A stretch of DNA of 64,000 nt from Pseudobutyrivibrio ruminis AD2017 (GCF_000424305.1 NZ_KE384162.1:558001-622000); one strand, 5' to 3'. Counted from the stretch's first letter, positions 1 to 9,680 are shown. Numbers and translations: made by a program. Notes: generated by a model not told the origin, from the sequence alone.

Positions 1-53
1 AGGAAGGCAAGGAGCCTGTTTCATTTTTCAAGTATGCATTCGGTCAGTTATAA
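1..53 (+). CDS. C-terminal end of an unidentified CDS
   Basis: Frame 3 reads 16 sensible residues ending KYAFGQL and a TAA at 51-53, followed 20 bases later by a clear hairpin terminator. The other two forward frames give less protein-like text. Too little is present to name the protein. The gene begins outside the window. Confidence 0.55.
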   Translation, partial: EGKEPVSFFKYAFGQL

Positions 54-72
54 TTTTTAGAACTAAAAAAAC

Positions 73-104
73 AGGGACTTGCAAAACGCGAGTCCCTTTC
101 TTAT
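73..104. terminator. Bidirectional intrinsic terminator
   Basis: AGGGACT (73-79) pairs with AGTCCCT (91-97), extended by three more pairs to a 10-bp stem with a five-base loop. T-rich sequence follows on the plus strand, and a run of seven T follows on the minus strand. It sits between two converging genes and probably serves both. Confidence 0.8.
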
Positions 105-111
105 TTATTAT

Positions 112-279
112 TTAATTATCTTCTGCATTTAATGCAGCATCAATGATAGACATAAGCTCCATCGCACTTCTGAAATTAAGTTTCTCATCGCGGTCAGCCC
201 ATGTAACCTGTCCCTGCCATGTATCGTTTTCACATTTATTAACATGAACTACAAATGTGCCCTCTTTTTTTTCTGTCAT
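112..279 (-). CDS. Small conserved-looking protein of unknown function (55 aa)
   Basis: ATG at 279 is preceded by an excellent ribosome site (AGGGAGG, seven bases upstream) and the frame runs 55 codons to TAA at 112. The product is acidic, with a central WQGQVTWADRDEKLNFRSAM stretch and a predicted helical end (ELMSIIDAAL). There is no signal peptide or membrane segment. It stands alone between a terminator and the divergent exonuclease gene. The strong ribosome site and protein-like composition argue that it is real. I do not recognise a function. Confidence 0.7.
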   Translation of the reverse strand: MTEKKEGTFVVHVNKCENDTWQGQVTWADRDEKLNFRSAMELMSIIDAALNAEDN

Positions 280-453
280 AGTTGCACCTCCCTGCTCGTT
301 CTTATAATATCATACATTCCATTACATAAAGCATTATATTTTTTGATTTGTTTATAAAAACTTTTGTAAATAAAAAAAGCTTAGACTAAATTAGCTTGCC
401 TGGTGCCTTACAAACCTTTAATATTTACATATATTAATCAATTGGAGGCTCTT

Positions 454-1209
454 ATGAAAAAATTCATTTCATGGAATGTAAACGGTCTTCGCGCCGTTGT
501 AGGCAAAGGATTCTTTGAATACTTTGATTCTGTAGACGCAGATATCTTCTGCTTACAGGAAATAAAGTTATCTGAAGGTCAGTTTGATACTACAAAAGAA
601 GGCTATCACGTATACTTTAACTATGCTGAGAAAAAGGGCTATTCAGGTACTGCTATCTTCACAAAGGAAGAACCTATTAGCGTAAGCTATGGTATCGGCA
701 TTGAAGAGCATGACCACGAAGGACGTGTCATCACTCTTGAATTTGAAGATTACTACTTTATTACCTGCTACACTCCTAACTCTCAAACCGAGCTTAAACG
801 CCTTGACTATCGTATGACCTGGGAGGATGATTTTAGAAACTATCTTTGCAAGCTTAACGAGAAAAAGGGAGTTATTCTTTGTGGCGATTTAAATGTAGCT
901 CATGAAGAAATAGATATTAAAAATCCAAAGACTAACCGAAGAAACGCCGGCTTCACAGATGAAGAACGCGAAAAAATGACTGAGCTTTTAAATGCTGGCT
1001 TCATAGACAGCTTTAGATACTTCTATCCTGATATGACTGATATTTATTCTTGGTGGTCATACAGATTTAAGGCCAGAGAGAAAAATGCCGGTTGGCGCAT
1101 AGACTACTTCATTGTCTCAGAGGATTTAAAAGAAAAAATGGCCGATGCCAAAATACATACTGATGTATTCGGCTCCGACCATTGTCCTATCGAGCTTGAT
1201 TTAAATTAA
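454..1209 (+). CDS. exoA: Exodeoxyribonuclease III (AP endonuclease family)
   Basis: A 251-aa exonuclease III of the endonuclease/exonuclease/phosphatase fold, acting on abasic sites and 3' ends in base-excision repair in the cytoplasm. The family motifs appear in order: WNVNGLRA near the start, LQEIK (metal-binding Glu), YTPNSQ, GDLNVAH (Asp/Asn of the active site), GWRIDYF and the terminal SDHCPI (catalytic Asp-His). The start was placed at ATG 454, which has GGAGG seven bases upstream; the in-frame ATG at 403 has no ribosome site and adds 17 unconserved residues. The stop overlaps the stop of the converging permease gene by two bases. Length is normal for the family. Confidence 0.96.
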   Translation: MKKFISWNVNGLRAVVGKGFFEYFDSVDADIFCLQEIKLSEGQFDTTKEGYHVYFNYAEKKGYSGTAIFTKEEPISVSYGIGIEEHDHEGRVITLEFEDYYFITCYTPNSQTELKRLDYRMTWEDDFRNYLCKLNEKKGVILCGDLNVAHEEIDIKNPKTNRRNAGFTDEEREKMTELLNAGFIDSFRYFYPDMTDIYSWWSYRFKAREKNAGWRIDYFIVSEDLKEKMADAKIHTDVFGSDHCPIELDLN

Positions 1210-2459
1210 TTACTACGCAGCGCATCGATTGGGTTTAGGTTTGCGGCCTGGTGGCTTGGAAGGATTCCAAACACAATACCGATAACCATTGAAAATACCA
1301 CTGCAATAAATGCGGCTGGCCACGAGATGGCTACTGGAGTTCCACTCATTATTGAAATAATTTGTGCAAGTCCAATACCACACACTACGCCAAGAACACC
1401 GCCCATCGATGTAAGCACTGCTGCCTCAGTAAGGAACTGTCCCATAATCTTTCCTTTTCTAGCCCCTATGGCCTTCTTCAATCCAATTTCGGCAGTTCGC
1501 TCTGTAACAGAAACAAGCATTATATTCATAACACCGATTCCACCAACTAATAGGGAAATAGCTGCAATCCAAATAAGCATTGAATTTGTAGATGAAGACA
1601 GTTGCTGTAGCTGCTGCGCCTGCTCTAACAAATCCTTTGATTGATATTTAATAGAATCATCTGCTGGACTAATATATGAATTGACTATATCTGCTGTTTT
1701 TTTACCAGCGGCAGTCATATCATCAGTTGATACAGCTCTAACAAGAATGTTTTCTGGCTCATCATATCTGTAGCTTATAGGCCAATCCTTAAGTGGAATA
1801 TAAAGTGTTCCAGTTTCATCCTGCATATAGGTTTCGTAATCAGCTACTGTATTAATGATAGGTTCAAATGTTGAGCGGGATTCTACAACTCCAATTACAA
1901 CATATGCGTCACCAGCTATTTCGATTACTTTTCCAAGAGGATCTTCATTCTGTAATAAATCTTCAACTACTGCTGTATCAACAACGCACACCTTCTTAAA
2001 AGCATTACATTCATCAGTAGTGAATAATCGTCCCTCTTTAACGGTAAGATTTGCTGTAGAGAAGAAATCTGATTCAACACCCTTTACATATCCACCGTTC
2101 ATTTGAGTATTTTGATAATAAACTCCATCATATATCTGCCTATTTGCATATTTGCTTGCAGACTGCACTTCAGACAAGGAACGAACCTCTTCTAATACAG
2201 TATCACTTATACAAGGAATACCATAAGGTGGTTCACCATATGATAAATCCATTGGCCAATCGTTTTGATAAAGCTGAATATCAACCGTATTAGATCCTGA
2301 ACCAATAAGATTCTCCTTTATTTGCTGATTTGTTCCTTCTATAGTTGAAACGATAGCGATAATGGCAGCAATACCAATAATAATTCCAAGCATAGTCAAA
2401 AATGACCTAAGCTTATGTGTCCATATGCCTCGAAAGGCTAATCTTAAATTTTCAAACAT
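1206..2459 (-). CDS. MacB/FtsX-type ABC transporter permease
   Basis: A 417-aa membrane subunit of a MacB-like exporter. It has an N-terminal membrane segment (about residues 18-40, [17 protein letters not shown]), a large extracytoplasmic MacB-type domain (about 45-290), then three membrane segments in the FtsX domain. The conserved loop [10 protein letters not shown] between the first two of these is typical of the family. Last gene of a four-gene operon; its ATG overlaps the stop of the preceding adaptor gene in a TAATG junction, indicating translational coupling. The substrate cannot be told from sequence; relatives export peptides or antimicrobials. Confidence 0.92.
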   Translation of the reverse strand: MFENLRLAFRGIWTHKLRSFLTMLGIIIGIAAIIAIVSTIEGTNQQIKENLIGSGSNTVDIQLYQNDWPMDLSYGEPPYGIPCISDTVLEEVRSLSEVQSASKYANRQIYDGVYYQNTQMNGGYVKGVESDFFSTANLTVKEGRLFTTDECNAFKKVCVVDTAVVEDLLQNEDPLGKVIEIAGDAYVVIGVVESRSTFEPIINTVADYETYMQDETGTLYIPLKDWPISYRYDEPENILVRAVSTDDMTAAGKKTADIVNSYISPADDSIKYQSKDLLEQAQQLQQLSSSTNSMLIWIAAISLLVGGIGVMNIMLVSVTERTAEIGLKKAIGARKGKIMGQFLTEAAVLTSMGGVLGVVCGIGLAQIISIMSGTPVAISWPAAFIAVVFSMVIGIVFGILPSHQAANLNPIDALRSN

Positions 2460-4048
2460 TAACCTAAGCCTCCATCACCATAATCTAAACCATCAGCCTT
2501 TTCACAAGGAATACCTTCTATAGCTCCATTGCCATAAGGGAAAGCCAGAAAATCTTTTTTGGTAACTCCTTTTTTGATTTCAGTCATATTTCCCCATAAG
2601 CTTTTACCAACCTTAACATATTCCTTCTTAAGAGTCTTAGATTTTCCCATTTTCATAACGTAACTTCCCGATGCATCCTTTCGGATATAGTAAGATGGAA
2701 TGTAGAAGCCACCATCTTCTCCACCGGCAGGAGTAATAGTAATATCAACAGCTGAACCAATTTCTATACCACTGCTTCTATCAAAGCTTGCTTTGAATTC
2801 ATAACTGCTACTGTTATTATTTCCACTACCGCTATAAAAATTATTTTCTTTACTTGGTGTATCACTAATTTCAGTAATGATAGCATCTGCAGTGGCACCG
2901 TTATCCCAGCAATTGATAGATACTGAATCCCCTACTTTTACGCTATCCAAATAAAACTCTCCAATAGATCCTGATATGAAATATTCATCAGTAGCAGAAA
3001 CTATGATGAAAGCCTGATTTGTATTGTAGTTATCAACGTTTTGAACCTTTGAAACAGTTCCTGATACCTTTGCTATAATTTCGCCATTATCGGTTGTGTT
3101 TTTCATAACCTCCATCTCATTTTGGAGTTTACGTAAAGCTAAATCCTGCTTTTTAACATTAGTCTGAGATGTTTCAATGGCTTCCTTAAGCTGAGCGGCA
3201 TTCAATCCTTCTGGGACCTTTTTCTCTCTTTCAATTGTGCCGTCCATATAATAAACTTTTTCACCAACTGGCTTATGTGTTTCGGAATCATATATTTCTG
3301 TAGTTCTTAGATATTCCTGTTCACTAGTTTCTGTCTTAATCTCGAAATCATCAGATTCTTTAATATTAACTCCTGCTAAGTCACCTCTAAGACTATCAAC
3401 TGATATCTTTTCACGTATTGGATTGCCATCTGCATCCTCTTCTTCCGTTCCATCTTCTTTCAACTTGTTTTTGTAGATGTAGTAGATGGTGCTACCTGGA
3501 TTACCATCTGAATCAAATGTCTCGCTGGCTACAACATCACCTCTTTTATAGGAACCATCATAACCATCATGTGCAATATCATTCTTAGCAATATAATCTT
3601 TAGCAGATATATAAGAAAACCTGCTATAATAATCCATTGTATATGTATTAGTAGGCACAGCCTTAGTTTTAAGGAGACGATCAAGCTTTGTCTGTTCTAC
3701 TTGGAGCTCGTGGGTAGCTTTTAGTATCTGAAGCTCCTTTCCCTTCAAATCCTGTGACTCTCTTTTGACAACCATCAAAACATCGCCTTCGTTTACATGG
3801 TCGCCTTCTTTAACATTAACAGACTGGATTTCTGTTCCTTTTGCGATAAAAGCAGACTGAGATTTTTCAGAAGTAACTGTTCCATAGCTTTGAATATTGT
3901 CTCCCCAATATTCATCCATGCCCTCATTCTGCATTGAAATAACCTTAGCAGTCTTTTTGCTTTGTCTGTAATTAAATACTCCAAACAATGTACCAACAAC
4001 AAGTCCAACAACTACAACAAATATAATTAAAGGCTTAAACTTCTTCAT
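2459..4048 (-). CDS. HlyD/MacA-type membrane-fusion adaptor (second adaptor)
   Basis: A 529-aa adaptor anchored by one N-terminal membrane helix (about residues 6-26). A biotinyl-lipoyl-like half motif, VKEGDHVNEGDVLMVV, lies near residue 85; a long coiled-coil region and a second beta-barrel half follow (IIAKVSGTVSKVQNVDNYN). Roughly 150 acidic residues (about 110-270) are inserted between the two lipoyl halves, making it longer than usual for the family. The gene starts inside the end of the ATPase gene (14-base overlap) with GGAGGG seven bases upstream. It probably bridges the permease and the cell wall; why the operon needs two adaptors is unclear. Confidence 0.85.
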   Translation of the reverse strand: MKKFKPLIIFVVVVGLVVGTLFGVFNYRQSKKTAKVISMQNEGMDEYWGDNIQSYGTVTSEKSQSAFIAKGTEIQSVNVKEGDHVNEGDVLMVVKRESQDLKGKELQILKATHELQVEQTKLDRLLKTKAVPTNTYTMDYYSRFSYISAKDYIAKNDIAHDGYDGSYKRGDVVASETFDSDGNPGSTIYYIYKNKLKEDGTEEEDADGNPIREKISVDSLRGDLAGVNIKESDDFEIKTETSEQEYLRTTEIYDSETHKPVGEKVYYMDGTIEREKKVPEGLNAAQLKEAIETSQTNVKKQDLALRKLQNEMEVMKNTTDNGEIIAKVSGTVSKVQNVDNYNTNQAFIIVSATDEYFISGSIGEFYLDSVKVGDSVSINCWDNGATADAIITEISDTPSKENNFYSGSGNNNSSSYEFKASFDRSSGIEIGSAVDITITPAGGEDGGFYIPSYYIRKDASGSYVMKMGKSKTLKKEYVKVGKSLWGNMTEIKKGVTKKDFLAFPYGNGAIEGIPCEKADGLDYGDGGLG

Positions 4049-4736
4049 GTTCGCCCTCCTCTAACCCAGAATAGAGCCTGCCATCAACTATGCGATATGT
4101 TTTTTTCGCATGGCTTGCAATATTAGAATCATGGGTAATCATAATAATTGTTGTGCCCTCGTCATTAAGCTTTTGGAACAAATCCATAATTGCTGCACCC
4201 GATTTCTGGTCCAAGGCACCTGTAGGCTCATCTGCAAGAAGAACCTTAGGATTATTAACAATAGCTCTTGCTATGGCAACACGCTGCTTTTGACCACCTG
4301 ATAGCTGGTCAGGTCTAAATTTAACTCTGTCTGCAAGTCCAACTCTGCTTAAAGCTTCGATAGCACGTCTTTCTCGCTCCTTCTTTTTTACACCAGCATA
4401 GCTTAATGGAAGGGCCACATTTTCAATGGCATTTTCCTCGTTCATTAGATAAAAGGATTGGAATACAAAGCCGATAGAATTTAATCTTAAATCCGACATT
4501 TGTCTGTCCTTTAATTTAAGAACATCCATATCCTCAAAAAAATATTCACCGCTGGTTGGTTTATCCAGGCAGCCAATAACATTCATAAGTGTACTTTTAC
4601 CAGAACCTGATGGTCCCATTATGGCTACATATTCACCTTCGTCGACAGTAAGAGAAACATCATTAAGTGCTGGTACAGAAGTTTCGGAGCCTGATTGTCC
4701 ATATACTTTAAAAATATTGTTTAACTTTACTATCAT
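4035..4736 (-). CDS. ABC transporter ATP-binding protein (MacB/LolD-like)
   Basis: A 233-aa ATPase subunit with Walker A GPSGSGKST, a Q-loop (GFVFQSF), signature LSGGQKQR, Walker B VLLADEPTGAL and the switch His (MITHD). The PTGALDQ form of the D-loop is usual for the MacB/LolD group. It starts two bases after the stop of the first adaptor gene and overlaps the second adaptor, so all four proteins are translated from one message. It powers the permease encoded at 1206-2459. Confidence 0.95.
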   Translation of the reverse strand: MIVKLNNIFKVYGQSGSETSVPALNDVSLTVDEGEYVAIMGPSGSGKSTLMNVIGCLDKPTSGEYFFEDMDVLKLKDRQMSDLRLNSIGFVFQSFYLMNEENAIENVALPLSYAGVKKKERERRAIEALSRVGLADRVKFRPDQLSGGQKQRVAIARAIVNNPKVLLADEPTGALDQKSGAAIMDLFQKLNDEGTTIIMITHDSNIASHAKKTYRIVDGRLYSGLEEGEHEEV

Positions 4737-4738
4737 AA

Positions 4739-5935
4739 CTATTCACCCTCAACACCGGAAACTGTCTTCATTCCCTCTTTCATATCTTCCATTGGGTATG
4801 CAAGCTTAGTTTTCTTATCTATCCCCTTAACCTCATATACCATCTGCTCTTCATAATAATCACCAAGCTCAACAGATTGTTTTGCAAGCTTTCCCTTGTT
4901 ATCAACCCAAACAAAAGGATTACCATCCTCATCATAAGCTAAATAGTAATCATACAGATAAGTACCGTTAGAAAAATCCATTTCAGGAGCATCAGTCTGA
5001 CCAATTTCGATGTATAAATGCTGGCCCATCATCAACCCTTCACTATTATCAAGTGTTATATAGAAAGGATATTTTGTTGATGTGCTATCGCTAGAATCTT
5101 CACCGCCATAAGAGTTTTCATTATTTTCCTGTTTAGACTCTGTATCAATCTTTGTAATTGTTCCTGACCAAGTCTTTGATTCATCAACACGAGAACGTAA
5201 TGTAACAGGCTCATCCACGTTTATAGCCCATACATTCTGCTCATTAATCTGTCCCTTAACACGCATTTCCTTAGATGCAAGGATTGTAATAAAGGTGCCA
5301 TCTGAAGTGTATGGATTAGTATCATCAGCGATTTTGGTGATGGTACCTGATACAGTAGATTTCACTGTAGAATTGTTTATCTTCTTTTTGTTTTCCTCAA
5401 TTTTAGCATTAGTCTGCTCAATTGAATTCTTAGTAATTGCAATATCAGTGTTTAATCCATTTATCTGATTTTGAAGGTCTTCTCTTTCATCCTTATCTTT
5501 GTCAGTTTGACCTTTTATCTTAGCTATATCAGCCTGGAGCTTTTCTATTTGTCTATTGCTGTTTTCAATATTTAAGTTGTAGCCTTCAATATCGAAACCA
5601 TATTGAACAATTTCTGCCTCAAGTGAATCTGTTTTGTAAGAAAAAAGTGGTGTACCCTCAGATACAGTATCTCCTTCAGAAACAAATATTTGATCTAATT
5701 CTCTTTCTGAGCTTTTTGTAATACTAGTAGACTCCTGTCCTTCAACAATACCCATAAAAACATCAGGAGTATAGCTACTTTGTTCGCCCATTATTTCTGA
5801 TAAAGGTGTAACGTAGATTTGAGATGAATCATCTGATTTTCCAGAAACATTAGATAGAATTCCAGATTTAAAAGTAAAAACTGCAGACGCAGCAATAATA
5901 GCAATCAAGACGATTGCCACAATCTTTTTTTTCAT
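4739..5935 (-). CDS. HlyD/MacA-type membrane-fusion adaptor (first adaptor)
   Basis: A 398-aa adaptor and first gene of the export operon. It has an N-terminal membrane anchor (residues 5-22), a lipoyl half motif (VSEGDTVSEGTPLFSYKTD, near residue 90), a coiled-coil hairpin (about 110-190, rich in Glu, Lys, Asn and Gln), the second lipoyl half (VSGTITKIADD) and a beta-barrel region. The ATG has AAAGGGAGAG upstream. It shares architecture but little text with the second adaptor, so the two are old paralogues rather than a recent duplication. Confidence 0.87.
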   Translation of the reverse strand: MKKKIVAIVLIAIIAASAVFTFKSGILSNVSGKSDDSSQIYVTPLSEIMGEQSSYTPDVFMGIVEGQESTSITKSSERELDQIFVSEGDTVSEGTPLFSYKTDSLEAEIVQYGFDIEGYNLNIENSNRQIEKLQADIAKIKGQTDKDKDEREDLQNQINGLNTDIAITKNSIEQTNAKIEENKKKINNSTVKSTVSGTITKIADDTNPYTSDGTFITILASKEMRVKGQINEQNVWAINVDEPVTLRSRVDESKTWSGTITKIDTESKQENNENSYGGEDSSDSTSTKYPFYITLDNSEGLMMGQHLYIEIGQTDAPEMDFSNGTYLYDYYLAYDEDGNPFVWVDNKGKLAKQSVELGDYYEEQMVYEVKGIDKKTKLAYPMEDMKEGMKTVSGVEGE

Positions 5936-5999
5936 ACTTAAACTCTCCCTTTCAATAGTTAAAAAACTGTTCTAGTCTTAATAATACAGTTATAACATT

Positions 6000-6035
6000 A
6001 AAAAAGAGGCAATGCAATACAAGGCCTCGTTTTTT
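6000..6035 (-). terminator. Intrinsic terminator of the HD-domain gene
   Basis: On the minus strand GAGGC and GCCTC pair across a 13-base loop; the stem is flanked by A6 and followed by T6. It lies 31 bases after the stop of the HD gene and separates it from the export operon. Confidence 0.6.
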
Positions 6036-6065
6036 ACTCAATACTTACAGGATTTTTTAACCTAT

Positions 6066-6524
6066 TTATCTACATAACAAAGTTTCCTTTGTAGAAATAC
6101 ATTTATCGGCAATACAAACAATCCATGCTTCTCTGCATTTAGGAATTTTTGTTATGTTTAATGGCCACATATGGCTTTCAATAACCCCCTGTGTCTTTTC
6201 CGAAATACTAAAATGATTAGTAGCATTGATACGAGCTGTTTTTGAATGAGAAAACCCATGTAGGCCATGTCCATCATCTGTAACATGCCAATCATACAGA
6301 TAATAATCGTGTAAAAACGCCCCTACGGAAAGTACTTTTTCATCGCCGCCTATGTGAAATCGTTCGTTAATCCAAAAACTAAGTCTTGTAACGCTTTCCA
6401 CATGATCATATGTTGAAATCTTACCATGCTGAATATAGCTTTTCATTCTCTGCACTCTTTCATCAGCCTTAAAGGGTGCTAGAATTGATTTAAGCTTTCT
6501 CTCTTCATCTGGTCTAAGTCTCAT
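6066..6524 (-). CDS. HD-domain phosphohydrolase
   Basis: A 152-aa protein of the HD superfamily. Metal-ligand motifs are in order: YDHVESV (first His), FLHDYYLYDWH (the HD pair), FSHSK and IESHMWPLN (His), and IADK (final Asp). This is the small stand-alone HD form found in Clostridia, with no fused sensor or nucleotidyltransferase domain. Substrate unknown; HD enzymes usually cleave phosphoester bonds in nucleotides. GGAGG precedes the ATG. It is followed by its own terminator and is probably monocistronic. Confidence 0.85.
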   Translation of the reverse strand: MRLRPDEERKLKSILAPFKADERVQRMKSYIQHGKISTYDHVESVTRLSFWINERFHIGGDEKVLSVGAFLHDYYLYDWHVTDDGHGLHGFSHSKTARINATNHFSISEKTQGVIESHMWPLNITKIPKCREAWIVCIADKCISTKETLLCR

Positions 6525-6617
6525 AAAAACCTCCGACTAATACCACAATTCAATAGACGCATAATATCAAAAAATTATGTATTAGTTGTGAAATAATAAT
6601 CTAAAAACAAAAAATAA

Positions 6618-7421
6618 CTATCTAAATTTATAGAAGGAATCTGTTCTTCTTCCATCATTGAAGGTACCTTCTATGATTATTTCCCCATCTTGATTTATTT
6701 CAGCAATTCCCACCTTACTAGAATGGTTTTGCAAATATGAAATATAAAAGACATAAACATCCTCTGTAAAGAAGTAATCATATCTTTCTTCATCTGTTAG
6801 TTCATCTTCTTTTTCAAGACAACAATCACCTAATTCAAGATTAAATCTACCTACATACTCTGAATCAGTTCTTCCAAATGTAACAGTGTAACCATCTTCC
6901 TCTGGGAAATCCAACACTATCTGGTTGTAGGCATCATCCAAAGACGAAACAGCAGTCACCTCGTGCTCAGATACCCTTGGCTTTTCTTCCTTGTTATAGT
7001 CAGGGATGCTGTTGAACAAAACAAGAATCCATATCTGAAATAACAATATCAAAACAAGTAATACCACTATAACTGTAGTGATACAACCTTTAATATCAAT
7101 CTTTAGTTTCTTCTTAGGAGCAACTTCAGATTTAATCTTATTTTTCGCATAATCACTGTCACCAATAGTTTCCATGCAATGATTACATATCACATGGTTA
7201 TCAGCATGCTGGCCACAGATGACGCATTTTTCGTCAGTCTCAAGGCCCGCAGCTATATCAAATATCCTGCTTTTAAATCTCTTGCCAAAAACTGAGCCTA
7301 GAATTTCTCGTTCGTTTTCTAGCCTCAGAATACCTTCCACCACTTCCATCCTAGTAAAATCATATTTGGAAGTAAGCTTCACCATATATAAAAACTCTTG
7401 TCTTAATTTTTCATCCCCCAT
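6618..7421 (-). CDS. Single-pass membrane protein with zinc-ribbon motif, function unknown
   Basis: A 267-aa protein with three parts: an N-terminal cytoplasmic segment (1-110) carrying two CxxC knuckles (C66/C69 and C79/C82) that look like a small zinc ribbon; one hydrophobic helix (about 113-136); and an acidic extracytoplasmic domain (137-267) with no recognisable motif. The N-terminal 50 residues are predicted helical. It follows the PilZ gene by only eight bases, so the two are probably co-transcribed and may act together at the membrane. I do not recognise the family. Confidence 0.75.
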   Translation of the reverse strand: MGDEKLRQEFLYMVKLTSKYDFTRMEVVEGILRLENEREILGSVFGKRFKSRIFDIAAGLETDEKCVICGQHADNHVICNHCMETIGDSDYAKNKIKSEVAPKKKLKIDIKGCITTVIVVLLVLILLFQIWILVLFNSIPDYNKEEKPRVSEHEVTAVSSLDDAYNQIVLDFPEEDGYTVTFGRTDSEYVGRFNLELGDCCLEKEDELTDEERYDYFFTEDVYVFYISYLQNHSSKVGIAEINQDGEIIIEGTFNDGRRTDSFYKFR

Positions 7422-7429
7422 GATTGCCC

Positions 7430-8092
7430 CTACTCTAAACTATCTTCTTTTCGTCTGTCTAATCCCTTAAAGCATAGATAAGCTAAGAGCTTGTTATCTC
7501 TTTCAAGAATCTTGCCCGCGTAAAAAACGCCGTTTCTTTCAGTTTCAGCTCTAACGATTCTAGCCTTTACCGCCAAACTAAAATCCGAATTATTAGCTTC
7601 GTCAGCAAAATTAACCTCTACCACATCTCCAATTGTTACTCTAAATGAATTTCCAATAAAAGATATACCGCTATCGCTAATATCAAGAACTGAAACAGAG
7701 AATCTACGACCATCTTCCATAAGAGCAGAACCAGGCTTTTTGACTATAACGCGCCCGTCCTCTCTTCTTTCACTAGAAGCTGCAATTTTGCCAAATGCCT
7801 TAGCATCAATGGCATAATAATCAATCCCCTTAAAGTTCACTAAAGAAACCGACAAATTCTTCCATACAACTCTGCCATTAGTGACAGGATCTATACAGTG
7901 CAAGCAAAAGCTTAATCCCTGTGGTGACCCCTGAGTGAAATCAACTACTGTACCATTATAAATGTAAGGCTTTACAAGCGCCCCAGTGCCATTGTTTGTA
8001 CCTATAACCTCTGTTTTAAATTCAAATGAAGAATCACCTATTAAAATCTCTAAGGTGACAACCTGTCCCGCAACTAACTTATCAATAGTCAT
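7430..8092 (-). CDS. PilZ-domain protein (c-di-GMP receptor, YcgR-like)
   Basis: A 220-aa protein. The N-terminal half (1-100) resembles the YcgR-N/PilZN beta-barrel; the C-terminal PilZ domain carries both halves of the c-di-GMP binding signature: RREDGR (RxxxR) near residue 110 and DISDSG (DxSxxG) near residue 138. Such proteins change flagellar motor or secretion behaviour when c-di-GMP is bound, which fits the two GGDEF genes and three chemoreceptors in this window. ATG with GGGAGAG upstream. The zinc-ribbon membrane protein follows closely. Confidence 0.88.
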   Translation of the reverse strand: MTIDKLVAGQVVTLEILIGDSSFEFKTEVIGTNNGTGALVKPYIYNGTVVDFTQGSPQGLSFCLHCIDPVTNGRVVWKNLSVSLVNFKGIDYYAIDAKAFGKIAASSERREDGRVIVKKPGSALMEDGRRFSVSVLDISDSGISFIGNSFRVTIGDVVEVNFADEANNSDFSLAVKARIVRAETERNGVFYAGKILERDNKLLAYLCFKGLDRRKEDSLE

Positions 8093-8178
8093 AATACTCT
8101 CCCGATTACAATATAATTATATTTTACCTAATTAATCGGTCATTTTGAATTATAATTTCGCTTTTTTTGAGAAATATA

Positions 8179-9033
8179 TTAAGAATTCTGTCGAATTGCT
8201 GCCTCTACAACATGCTTAACAAGAATGCTTGTTGTAACGCCACCAACTCCTCCTGGAACAGGAGTAATAGCATCAACCATCGATTCAACCTCGTCGAATA
8301 TAACATCTCCGCATAATTTGTTTTTCTCAGCATTCCAACCGATACCAACATCAATAACAGTCTGGCCTTCTTTTAAATAATCTTTGCCAACACTTTCCAT
8401 CTGACCTGAAGCAACTACAACAATATCAGCATCCTTTGTAATAGATGTAATATCAATTGTTTTTGTGTGACAAATAGTAACCGTTGCATTAGCATGCATA
8501 AGAAGCATAGCAACAGGACGACCAATTACAAGTGAACGGCCGATTACTACAACCTTTTTTCCCTGTAATGGGATATTATAAAACTTAAGAATTTCCATAG
8601 CTGCTTCTGCCGTACAAGGAGCAAATCCAAGCTTAGTGTTTGTAAAAACTCCTGCAAGAGATAAATCTGTACAGCCATCAACATCCTTTTTTGCCGCAAG
8701 CATATTTCTTGCTTTTAGTTCATCTATGTGCTTAGGAAGTGGTCTAAACATAAGAATTCCATTTATAGTAGCATCTTTATTTAATTTATCTAATTCACTT
8801 AAATATTCTTCTTCAGTAACATCCATTGGCAGAGCAATTGCTTTAACTGAAACTCCTACCTGCTCACATCTTTTTTTAGTGCCTCTTTCATAAGACAAAT
8901 CATCTTCTCTTTCACCAACTCTAAGAATTGCAAGTGTTGGTGTTATTCCATCTTCCTTAAGCTTTTGCACGTCTTTTGTAAGCTTTGCATTTAAGCTTTC
9001 AACAACATCTTTTCCCTTAAGTAGTTTTGCCAT
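8179..9033 (-). CDS. folD: Bifunctional methylene-THF dehydrogenase / methenyl-THF cyclohydrolase
   Basis: A 284-aa FolD that interconverts 5,10-methylene-, 5,10-methenyl- and 10-formyl-tetrahydrofolate, using NADP. Family features: YERGTKKRCEQVG with the catalytic Lys, the conserved DVDGCTD, the dinucleotide-binding stretch VVIGRSLVIGRPVAMLL, and the terminal TPVPGGVGGVTTSIL. Usual length. The gene is 12 bases downstream of fchA on the same strand, so the two folate enzymes form an operon. Confidence 0.96.
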   Translation of the reverse strand: MAKLLKGKDVVESLNAKLTKDVQKLKEDGITPTLAILRVGEREDDLSYERGTKKRCEQVGVSVKAIALPMDVTEEEYLSELDKLNKDATINGILMFRPLPKHIDELKARNMLAAKKDVDGCTDLSLAGVFTNTKLGFAPCTAEAAMEILKFYNIPLQGKKVVVIGRSLVIGRPVAMLLMHANATVTICHTKTIDITSITKDADIVVVASGQMESVGKDYLKEGQTVIDVGIGWNAEKNKLCGDVIFDEVESMVDAITPVPGGVGGVTTSILVKHVVEAAIRQNS

Positions 9034-9045
9034 GTTTCCTCCTAA

Positions 9046-9660
9046 TTATAATCTTGATATAACTGCAGAATATATATTATCTGCCTTAACAAGATATCTA
9101 TCTAAATATTCATCAACACTATCATCGATAGCTTTTGCGTAATCCCTATCCTTCATAAGATTGGTGTTAACCTTTACATTAACCGCAGCACCCTTCATGG
9201 CACCGGCAAGTAATGCTACACCTGTGGCCGCATCGCTAATCATAAGCTTAGAGCCCTTTATAGCAAATTCTTCCTGCAAATCTATAGCTGCTGCCGCAAG
9301 CTTTACTATTTCATAAGGAACTTTTGCTGCATCCTTTAAGCACTGCTCCATAATAATATCTCTTGAGCTGTCCTCCTTTGGAATTGCGTAAGCCTTAGAT
9401 AAAGGTTCAAAAGCGGTAGCATCATCATCTATACTTTTTAAAAGCTTACTTTGAAGTTCATTAGCTTTAATCATCAATTCCTTTATATCATCTTCAACAT
9501 CAACATACTTTTTCTTTCCAACAGTAAACTCTCCTACCATTGATCCTAAAGCAATACCAATGCTTCCAACCAATGCGCTGGCTCCACCGCCTCCAGGGAC
9601 TGATGTTTTAGCTGCCAACTGCTTAGTAAATTCTGTAACACTTACATCCAATAAACTCAT
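9046..9660 (-). CDS. fchA: Methenyltetrahydrofolate cyclohydrolase / cyclodeaminase family protein
   Basis: A 204-aa FTCD_C-family protein, with the hallmark start VPGGGGASALVGSIGIALG and an all-helical remainder. In clostridia FchA makes or uses 5,10-methenyl-THF, the step beside FolD, which it precedes by 12 bases. The start is ATG 9660 with AGGAG eight bases upstream; the longer frame would run back through the terminator at 9687-9711, so it is rejected. Having both FolD and FchA gives two possible cyclohydrolases; FchA may act in formimino-group transfer or in formate metabolism. Confidence 0.9.
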   Translation of the reverse strand: MSLLDVSVTEFTKQLAAKTSVPGGGGASALVGSIGIALGSMVGEFTVGKKKYVDVEDDIKELMIKANELQSKLLKSIDDDATAFEPLSKAYAIPKEDSSRDIIMEQCLKDAAKVPYEIVKLAAAAIDLQEEFAIKGSKLMISDAATGVALLAGAMKGAAVNVKVNTNLMKDRDYAKAIDDSVDEYLDRYLVKADNIYSAVISRL

Positions 9661-9680
9661 AACTTTTCTCCTTGTATAAA

